Positions 55,651 to 64,000 of a stretch of DNA of 64,000 nucleotides are shown here, in pieces. The notes below the pieces were generated by a model. The model was given only the letters and a program-made list of their open reading frames with translations, searched no databases and was not told where the DNA came from. The stretch is from Zhengitettix transpicula (taxonomy: Eukaryota > Arthropoda > Insecta > Orthoptera > Tetrigidae): the NCBI GenBank assembly GCA_037074705.1, contig CM073590.1, positions 162,686,746 to 162,750,745 of the forward strand, read 5' to 3'. The first letter of the stretch is position 1. Each line of letters begins with the position of its first letter. Position numbers and translations under genes: made by a program.

Positions 55651-58600
55651 CGACGGGTGATCGTTAAATTTACGTAAAATCAGAAATTCACACACATTAA
55701 TTTATTTCAAACAAAAAAACACAAGATTTATTTGAGACGCAAAACAAAGGTTGGTCGTCACTTCAAATTCTTAATTGTTTTACAAATAGTTATTCCACCA
55801 TTTGTTTACATAAAACAAAGACATTCTTTTCTGAACGGTTCTAGTGGATTCAGGAAGACTATTATAACCAAAACAGAGCTTCTTACAGTAAAATCGTCCA
55901 AGTTCACAACTTTTTGGTGTGAGCCGTACTCAAATAAATCTGTTCAGGAATAAATAATTAAGACAATGAAAATGCCTGGATATGCCAATGCATCTTCCAA
56001 CAATATCGTAATCGTCGTCTTTTCTAACTGACGCCCAAAAATATTTAATTACTCACCATTACAATTATAATAACACTATCTCTCACTCCACCACCATTTC
56101 CTCGTTACTCATTTTTGTAAGAAAACAACCTTTCCACGTGTGATCCGATTAGTCAATTTTCTTAGTGCCCGCCCTTAACTTATTGACGTCACAGGTTGTG
56201 CATCTGATCACGTGCAGCTTATCCTGGAACACCTGCATTTATTCACTTCCTTTGGATATATGGGGAACTTTCTATAACTTAGCTTCTTCCACTACACGAT
56301 CTACTTGCTTCGTCCAGGTGCCGGCGATTCTCGGAAAGGAATTAATTCACAATAAATTTCTTTTATTTTCTGCCCCTATATTTGATTCTCAAAAAAAAAA
56401 TCCATTTAGAAGTGAACATAAGCGTCTTAAAATTATAATAAAAATCACCCCGTGAGGCTATAAACGTATCACAAATTGGAGGCAATAAATTCCTGAAGTT
56501 ATGACTAGACAAAACTTTTCGAGAGATATTTCCTAACGATGCATTATGTTCGTTTACGTTCTCAACGCGAGCTAAAGCCATTTATCAGGATTTTAATGAA
56601 GGCAGTCGATTTATACAATTTGACTGAGGGTTTCTATAATCTATCTCATTAGAAGGAGTCGGTGCTTTACTTTAATTATAGACGTTACCATGGAAATTTC
56701 AATGGAGGCATTTTGATTATATAATTTGATTAAAATTAGTAACGGTCTAAATTCGTAGGACAACCGTGAAAGTATTACAAAAATTACGCTGTGTCTGTAG
56801 CATTGTGGTGGTCCATCATAAGGAAGGTTGATATTTTGAACATTATATAATCCAATGTCGGAGTTTTAGATTTTACAGACTGGCGGATTTGGAAAAATAA
56901 ACTTTTCAGAAAAAATATATATAGACTTTTTTATGTAATTACTATTATTTGCTACGAGCTTTTGTTCTAATTGATGACGTCATCGAATTACGTCACACGA
57001 CTACAAATACATTAAATTCATCGCCGAACAACATGTATATAGCATGCAATTAAAAAGTTTATAAGGATATCTGGAGTTGTGGTCTGACAGCTAGTAGACG
57101 CTGTTAGTGACTAGTATTTGCATATGTAGATTTAACCTTGGAAGAACGCCATCAGAGATTAGACCTTAACACCCATAAACGGTCTTGAGATTAACATTTT
57201 TTGTTAAAACTTAGCATTAAATACGTAAAATTGTGTTTTATTCCTTGGTTCAACTAAAGTTCCTTTTTATATTTTACTTTACATTATTTGAGCATTATAG
57301 TGTAGTGGCCTGTAATTATCAACACCCGATTTGGAAGAATATCCACCCAGTTCTATTAAACACATTATTTTGAGAAAGAGCCAAAAATGTAAACTCAATT
57401 CACGGGACTGGTTACTAAATTACCCATACAAGTTATTTTGTTTAAAACTGGAACACGTTATTCTCGAAACGTAATAGCGCCAGTAAACATAAAATTATTG
57501 TGGGAAGTTAGAGAAGAACGGTTACGAAATATTTGCTAAGAAAGTCTAAAATCAGTAATGTGCATCTATTTTTAATGTATGAAATTAAACTGAATCTTAA
57601 TATACAAACAGTTTTCACTCATATTAAAAAAATACAAACGCAAAGAATCTTATATACAGAGCTTATATAAATTATTTTTTTATCTACCCAATCACGAGTC
57701 TACATTTTGTGTAGTACACAGATTCATTCCACGCGACAAATTCATCTCTAAAGCCGTTCCTTTCTGTGTAGAATATCGTCTGTAAATATTCTAGGGATGA
57801 TGCTAGGTTTTTTTTTATAGTTTTTATGTGGCTTGTAGGAAAACAGTCTTATGGGACGATCAGAAATTAAGAACTTTCTTTGCGCTACCGCATATTTCTA
57901 AAGGCAAACCAGGGAAGCCAAGAGGAACAAATTAAGGAAGTCCAGGAACAGAACCACGGGTCTGCACGCAACCAGGCTACGTAGACTCACGCGATGTGTG
58001 TGCCAACTACGAGTACATCTGATAAACACCCTGTCGCGGTCCAAATGCCACGACTTTTAGATTAAACAGATAACACTCGTCATCATGGTACTCATTTACA
58101 CCAGCAGAAGTGTTTTCCAGCCAAACTGCGATTAATCAATTAAATCTGATGAGATGTAAACTAGCTGGAAACTGGAATCTGACTTTAATGAGCTGCAGTT
58201 GGCAAGACAGAGGTTCAACTGCGTTTCGTGATCGCGGCTCTTTTTCCCCGAAAAACGACAAAGCACAACTGGACGTAAAATTCAAGAAAAATGCACAGAA
58301 TTACTCCGACAAATTAAACTCTGAGTTTTCGTTCGCAAGTAATTCGAACGGAACTTACAGTCCAAGTGATTTCTACTTTGACCAACTGCAAGCTGCAACG
58401 CTGTTTCGTAATTTTGGTTTCAGTGTCGTTACCCAACAAAATTGTGTAGTGGTCATGACTGAGCGGGTTCCACTCAGCCACAGTTCCAAGTCAGCCATGA
58501 AATCTCTGTGACTTGCTGCATCTGCATCAGACGTTATGTCTGGTTTCTACTGAAGTCCGCCTTCCAGTCATCGATATTTTGCTGATGTGTAGCTGCATAT

Positions 58601-58786
58601 GAAGATATATTTTACATTTTTTGACCTAAAGTACTGGAATCGTGAAGAACGTCTCCTTTAAATAATATTTTATCCCGGTATTTTCGTTTTTGCGAACTGA
58701 CTCGAAATTTCTGTTGTAACAGGTAAGGCCTTGCCTCCAAGTTTAATGCATGAATTATATGCAAAATTATTAAATCCGTCCAAGCT
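55651..58786. other. Non-coding DNA with one unexplained 133-codon frame
   Basis: About 3 kb without a supported gene. The frame at 58110-58511 (plus, 133 codons) is the longest unexplained frame in the window. It starts MFSSQTAINQLN and ends SSKSAMKSL. I find no domain, signal peptide or splice border, and its composition is ordinary, so a chance frame is most likely. The frame at 56165-56455 is also not recognised. Confidence 0.35.
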
Positions 58787-58860
58787 GAAGAGATCCTAAA
58801 CGAGGCGAAACGTCGTAAAATTAATTTTAGTTCATAAAAAATTTTCAGACTCAAGGATAT
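58787..58860 (+). ncRNA. Hammerhead-like core motif, single copy
   Basis: CTGAAGA, a possible stem TCCT...AGG and CGAAACGTCG occur in the order of a hammerhead core, followed by TTTTAGTTCATAAAAAATTT and TCAGACTCAAGG. Similar arrangements occur in the palindromes at 47312, 52171 and family B. No clear inverted partner lies nearby. Stems I and III were not established, so catalytic activity is not claimed. Confidence 0.35.
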
Positions 58861-59686
58861 TTATTTATTCATATTATTATAAACATCGGATATTTTTTCA
58901 TCATTTTCATAGTGAATAAATTCTCCTTCTCGAGAATGTTCAACGTAGATTTTAGATGCTGAATAATTATGTAATTTCTACACGGAAGGTTGGAAATAAC
59001 AACGGCAGGTTAATGATGAACAATGATTTTGATTAAATTTGATTCAGCTTTATTATTCATTCCATTAGTCCCCGGTCGAGGAAATACAATACGTCGTTAT
59101 ATAATATTACAAGAAAATATTAAATTATAACAATTACAAAGTTTAAAAAACAAACATTGTACCTTACAAAAAATTATATAATTTGAAACTACGTTAAATA
59201 TATTAATATAACAGTAATTAGTAATTAAAGAGATGATAAGTATATTAATCTTCAATTAATGTTTTGTTACTGAGACTTATCATGTAGTTTTACGTATTTC
59301 ATTAACAAATATTAATAGTTATTAGGCTAGAGAATTATTTAATAGCTAAAAGAAATGTATCACCTTTGAATATTGTTTAATGAACAGATTACAACCACTT
59401 AGAGCTACACATAAATCCGATGTCGATTTGTTAGAAGTAGACTACATAGATACAAGCTTTTCAACGTTCTTATTTCTGTCGCTCCGCAGTAGACTTTGCA
59501 ATCTTATTTGCTGCAATTGTTGTTCGTATTGTACAGTTCGAGATATATCAGTTTTCTATGACGTAGTAATCATTGTTGCTTTTACCCGCTCTGCACTCTC
59601 TCTTTTGATACATTTGCTCCCCCCTTCTTTTTTTTTAATTTTGGGATATACTCAATTTTGTCTTAGTAGCACTTTCTTTTCCGCGT
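58861..59686. other. AT-rich non-coding DNA
   Basis: The plus frame at 59380-59808 is a chance frame that runs into an out-of-frame reading of the Jockey-like copy from 59687 onward. Confidence 0.4.
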
Positions 59687-60502
59687 GCATGTCAAGACAT
59701 CAACTCCGGCATTCCGCAGGGAAGTGTTCTTGGTCCCTTTCTGTACCTACTATATACAGCAGACATCCCCACCACGGACAACACCCTAATCGCCACCTTC
59801 GCAAATGACAACGCAATAATGTCAACAGATATTGATGCGGACCAAGCAACTGAGAATCTCCAGATACATCTCAACCTTTTAGAAAACTGGCTCAACCAAT
59901 GGCGCATCAAAGTAAACTGCAACAAGTCCACGCAAATTACGTTCACAAATAAACGCTTGACGTGCCCGCAAGTAAAAATATTCAGTGAATCTATCCCAGT
60001 AAGAACTGAAGTAAAATATCTAGGAATCCTTCTCGACCAAAAACTGACATGGAAAAATCACATAAAAGCCAAAAAGGAACAACTTAAACTAAAAACATGC
60101 ACTGGCTACTTGGACGAAAATCCCAACTCACTACTGAAAACAAACTGCTTCTATATAAAACCATACTAATACATATATGGTCTTACGGGATCGAATTATG
60201 GGGATTGCACCGTGGTACATCAGCAACCATACACTCCATCACGACCTCAAAATTCCATTTATTTCAGAATCCGTCAAGACGTATGCCACCATAAGCAAAG
60301 AAAGAACAAATACATCTCCGACCTCTACCTCCAACAACCCGTAGCAAGAAGACTGAAGAGATTATGCCAGAAGACATCACTAAATAAATCCAGGAGACCC
60401 GCCACTGGACGGTGCCCTACTCAAGACAAATAGCTTTAATGATTAAACAATTTACTTATTACTCTAAGTTTTAAGAGTAGATTGTAAATCAGCAACCAAA
60501 AT

Positions 60503-60505
<3 letters not shown>
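59687..60505 (+). mobile_element. Jockey-like retrotransposon copy 2, shorter, with internal deletion
   Basis: Nearly identical to copy 1 from its position 53389 onward; differences are a few bases per hundred by eye. The FADD box is changed to FANDN near 59803-59817, which would abolish polymerase activity. It shares with copy 1 the same frame break at AAAAACATGCACTGG. It lacks 68 bases present in copy 1 (53907-53974), the join falling at 60206/60207, and carries CTCCAAC in place of a shorter version in copy 1. The 3' end (ATTGTAAATCAGCAACC, then AAAATTAAA) leads straight into a TA microsatellite. Confidence 0.9.

Positions 60506-60546
<41 letters not shown>
60506..60546. repeat. TA dinucleotide microsatellite
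   Basis: About twenty uninterrupted AT/TA units directly at the 3' end of Jockey-like copy 2, probably grown from the A/T-rich tail of the insertion. Confidence 0.9.
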
Positions 60547-60550
<4 letters not shown>

Positions 60551-61214
60551 TGGCTGTTTATATTTGACGACGACGTAATGGCGTCGTGGAATCACCTGCC
60601 GACGACTCTAGTAACTTCGTCGGATATCTGCAATATATTTTCTTCTCTGTTTTGTCTTGCGTAGTGTTTGAATCTTCTCGATCGGATAGTTTTAGTGACG
60701 AAACAACGTCATTTATGACCAGAGTATAGACCCGCGATGTTTGTTCATTGCCCATTGTACACTCAAAGAATAATTCCAATGTGGAGCAGAGATGTAACTA
60801 CACAAACCTCTGGAAGCTTCGCTGAAAGGAATGACAGAAAGCTAGTACCCCAGTTCGCCAGTCATGGTGACAACGTGCGAGAATCGTGACAGCTTTACGA
60901 CCCCTAAAACAAACTGGGAAGAAACCTTTGTATCGAAAAGAAACCTTTCTTCTTACTTCTTCGCCTACGAAGGTGGAGCTTAGACTTCTGATTCGTATTC
61001 CTATTCCGAAGCTTCTTTATTCTGATTTGAGATCTAAGATATTTCTTTAAAACTTCTTACTACGAACAACCATGGAATTAACTCAGATTTGCATCATCAA
61101 CGCATACGTACACTCGTACCAACAGTAACTGGAGCTTTGTCGAGACCCCAGCTGATGCGTCGCCTGGAGACTGCACGGTTGATGTACAAACGGTTGTTTC
61201 TTTGTTTAAAAAAA
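60547..61214. other. Non-coding DNA
   Basis: The minus frame at 60558-60779 has no recognised family. GACGACGACG and CCGACGACTC words make a weak inverted similarity at 60570-60608. Nothing else was noted. Confidence 0.35.
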
Positions 61215-62015
61215 AAATCTTTATTTAGCAGGGTCTGCAAGTAAAATAAAATTCACTGCTATGATATAATAAGAAACCATATGACTAAGAGTATTTGGAG
61301 ATTATGTAAAATATTATACACCTCAGGTATTTCCAGGTTGACAATTATTTGTGGAAGCTTTAATTTGAGTCTTTTATGGGTGTTTTTGGTCCTAGGTTTA
61401 CAATTTTACACTTCACTATATTTTTGAAAAAGTTACTGCTTAAGCTGTGGGTGTAGTTTGTTATAAATAGAACCTTTAATTCTTGGTGTATTTGACTGTT
61501 TCGTATGAACCACGGGCTGTTAATTGCAATACGTAGCACTTTATTCTGCATGGTTTGAAGTTTCTTGAGCGAACTTGTAGGTGCGTTGCTCCAATCTGGG
61601 CAGGCGTATGTAAGAATGGGTCGGAGAATGGATTAATAAATTAGGGGCGAGGAATCAACTCGAATATGAGATTTTCGGTTGATCATGGGGTAGAGCAGAG
61701 AGAGTCTTGCGCAGCACTCATTTAGTTTTTTATGAATGTGGTATCTCCAGTTGAGTTTTGCATCGAGGTGGACCCCTAGATACTTTATCGCTGAGTCCTT
61801 TGGATTCCATGATATTTCTTCATTGTGCAGTCGGAGTGTTGGTAGTTGAGTCTAGCGCTCGAGTGTGAACATATTTGCTTGGCATTTAGTAGTGTTTAGC
61901 CTCTGGTCTTGGTTTAAGTGTTCCATTTCGTTCCACAATTGTTTGGTGATTTGCTCATGGAATCCCCTGAGATAGAAATGCTCCTTCTCTAGTTGAAACT
62001 ACAGCGATGTCAAAA
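61215..62015 (-). pseudogene. Jockey-like retrotransposon C-terminal fragment, distinct lineage
   Basis: On the minus strand: LNTTKCQANMFTLER, PKDSAIKYLGVHLDAKLNW, HIHKKLNECCARLSLLYPM, a stop, then ILRPILTYACPDWSNAPTSS, LKKLQTMQNKVLRIAINSPW and FIRNSQIHQELKV. These are the YLGVxLD...LNW and the C-terminal W..A..S.L..LQ..QNK.LR.I..APW blocks of Jockey-clade enzymes. The FADD core is not included; the copy is 5'-truncated and has at least one stop and a frame change. It is clearly different from the copies at 53066 and 59687, so at least two Jockey-like lineages are present. Confidence 0.8.
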
Positions 62016-63030
62016 TTTTTTATTATAATATATTAATAGAAAAATGGTATATCTCTTTATTAAAATTGACGCCTTTATCAATGAACCCTGCATTATACAA
62101 GATCTTAATTAAATTATTAATTTATTCCGATGAAAAATGTAATCGCTTTTATTAATATTAAAAATAGCTAACGCCCACATAATTTATGGCACCCAATAGC
62201 AGGTGATAGGTGAGATAGGCACATCACATAATTGGTGACTACCAACTGTGGAACTAGGAATTATGAAATTCAACAACCCCTCCCCTCCAATAAATAGTTT
62301 AAGAAAATTTTCTTCTTCATGTATTTGTTTTAGTTATTATTTCACTCACATTTGACGGACTATGTTTCCGAACTAAACTAAACCAGAATGTGAGAAATCG
62401 GTCAAAGTGTTCACTCGTTCTCACGTGAGCTCATTGCGCAACATTGCGTGTAACATAAAGTGGAGCTATTTAACTGTGATACTGATGTACCTAATGATAT
62501 CACTATACTGAATGTTTCAGTAGTAGTTTACCAGAAAAAGCGTAGTAATTTTCGTAACGCTAATTTTACGTACAAACGGCCCCGCGGAGTGAAACTTCAC
62601 GCCAAACAAATGTTTCTTCCTCTAGAAAAAAAAACTGGTTTAAGTAAACCCAACCTACAAATGTATGTTTCGGACAAGTGCATTACAGAACGGATCATAC
62701 CGTACTTTGATTTGATACTTAAACTATAATTGTGCTAATTTTCCGAGTCCTCCTACTAAAGTGCTATGGAGGAAATTTTGATATGTTCATCCTAATGCAC
62801 AATTTTTGTCAGTCAACATAATTTATATATTTAAATGCCTATAAGGAATAGGTACTGTCTAAACCGAGCAGTTTCATAACAAACATGAAGAATATACTAG
62901 TGTCATGCGACGAGTACGGGGAACTTGTTCTCATCGTACAATAATGGTAGCAATCCTTTCGGACAGATTAAGCTTAGACACCATGTCACTTCCACTGGAT
63001 GCTTTTCCTAGACTTGTCTTCAAAGGACAT
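62016..63030. other. AT-rich non-coding DNA
   Basis: The 89-codon plus frame at 62460-62729 has no recognised family. No RNA gene or transposon was seen. Confidence 0.35.
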
Positions 63031-63031
63031 C

Positions 63032-63148
63032 TTTTTTTTTTTTGGGGGGGGGGGGGCAACAGGCTACATGAGGGTAATCCACTTTGGGCAACTCCCCTTT
63101 AATAGCATAGGAAGGGATCTGAAAAGGGGGGATGCGGAAGGGTAGAGG
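63032..63148 (-). repeat. Family A 3' fragment with T12/G13 junction
   Basis: After T12 (63032-63043) and G13 (63044-63056) comes CAACAGGCTACATGAGGG, AACTCCCCTTTAATAGCATA and GGGGGGATGCGGAAGGGTAG. The copy stops abruptly at about 63148, only 90-odd bases from the tail, giving a severely 5'-truncated insertion. The G tract replaces the usual AGGG before CAACAGG. Confidence 0.8.
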
Positions 63149-63890
63149 ACCTCGTAACGTTTCCGCTGGACCAGTTTCCACTCTGAGGAATTCCCGTGAG
63201 TGGCTAAATGTAACAATGAAGCAAATTACGAAACAACTGCTACATCATTGCAAAGCGACACAGGGAAAGATCCGTAAGAGAAGATTGTGAAGGAATGGCT
63301 AAATTTTCTGCATTAAATACAAGAGAACAGTTGTTTAAAATTAAAACTTTTATTTCACAAAGGCACTACTTAGTTTTATAATTCATTCATTTGAAATAAT
63401 GAAGGAAAATCACCAGAAACGTTTTCTAAACTATTGATATAATTTTGTTCGTAATATTTGAGAAGTATAGCAAGCAAGTACAAGTGTTGCCAACACGCGA
63501 CACGCAGTGCCTTTTGCCAGATATGGACTACAACGCAGAAAACCCGATTTTCTACTCTTTAAGAATGTCTATTACTTCGTCTCGACGCGTGTTCCGGATT
63601 GATTCGAGAATTTCCTAATGAATTATTAGTCGATATTTATGAAGGTCAACTCAGTTCTACGCAAATAATGATTGAATACAATTAATTAATTCGGTTTGAT
63701 ACTGTAAATGAACAAACGTAAACTTTAACTTTGTAATCAAGACAAGAAATTGTATAGTCCTAATTTATGCAATCAAGTTTATTGATTCCGTAAAAAATCT
63801 ATATTTACTTACTGCAATCAATTGGTGTTTAGAGGAGAGTGAAAGTATGTGTTTACGTATTGTGGCATGGTAAATCTAAAAAAAAATGAC
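63149..63890. other. AT-rich non-coding DNA
   Basis: No feature is visible. Confidence 0.4.
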
Positions 63891-64000
63891 TCTCATGTAG
63901 CCCGTTATTGATTGAGTTGTCAGTTGTTACCGTTGGAACAGTCTGCCAGCTGCCTTCTCTGTTTTCGAGAAGCTGCGTCCCCACCACAAACCCAGACTCC
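63891..64000 (+). repeat. Diverged family A copy running off the window
   Basis: ACTCTCATGTAGCCCGTTAT (a tail piece) is followed by plus-oriented blocks TTGGAACAGTCTGCCAGCTG, GAGAAGCTGCGTCCCCACCA and CAAACCCAGACTCC. These correspond to the middle of the family, and the copy continues beyond base 64000. Confidence 0.6.

Noticed and set aside
58110..58511. 133-codon plus-strand frame as a gene
   Set aside because: No recognised domain, no splice borders, no codon bias against its surroundings; frames of this size are expected occasionally in 64 kb on six frames.
59380..59808. 142-codon plus-strand frame as a gene
   Set aside because: Its first part is AT-rich random-looking sequence and its last 40 codons are an out-of-frame reading of Jockey-like copy 2.
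62460..62729. 89-codon plus-strand frame as a gene
   Set aside because: No family resemblance or splice context; composition like the surrounding AT-rich DNA.

Overview
The window reads as nuclear DNA of an arthropod, most likely an insect with a large, AT-rich and repeat-loaded genome. The reasons are short exons with GT/AG borders separated by kilobase introns, and a transposon fauna of mariner, P-type, Jockey-like, I-type and Penelope-like elements with tRNA-derived SINEs. There are no operons, ribosome binding sites, rRNA or CRISPR arrays. The species cannot be named from the sequence.

Only one cellular gene is supported, on the minus strand: exons at 46476-46564, 41008-41257 and 37527-37650 join in compatible phase, and the last ends in a stop. 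A second possible last exon (40494-40570) fits in phase if the 41008-41257 exon is skipped. The protein is not recognised; the visible part is an acidic, tyrosine- and proline-rich C-terminal region. A GC-rich exon-like block with a strong donor lies at 6116-6243 (minus).

Layout. 1-7 kb: AT-rich DNA, a Penelope-like (PLE) endonuclease remnant between inverted terminal repeats (2767-3757), a SINE with a 15-base target-site duplication (4955-5165), and a palindromic PLE-type repeat (6302-6616). 8-16 kb: a TA-flanked inverted-repeat element, many copies of an A-tailed dispersed repeat (called family A here), and a mariner fossil (14994-15397). 20-23 kb: a P-element-like transposase remnant, a solo PLE-type repeat (family B), a reverse transcriptase fragment and more family A. 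26-33 kb: a small inverted-repeat element, a family B palindrome, a duplicated segment with an ATAC microsatellite, tandem family A copies and two abutting palindromes. 34-47 kb: a tRNA-like sequence, a TTAA-bounded mini-element, a transposase C-terminus, a 0.5-kb palindrome, a SINE head-to-head pair and the gene. 47-64 kb: another palindrome, a mariner fossil next to an I-type RNase H fragment, a mariner interrupted by both a palindromic element and a Jockey-like element, two further Jockey-like fragments and family A pieces.

The most unusual theme is the number of head-to-head palindromic repeats. Several carry a hammerhead-ribozyme-like core (CTGANGA, a short stem, GAAAC). One palindrome sits inside a mariner with a 9-base target-site duplication, so it appears to have moved as a dimer. 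All motif calls are by eye; no alignment, folding or database search was run.
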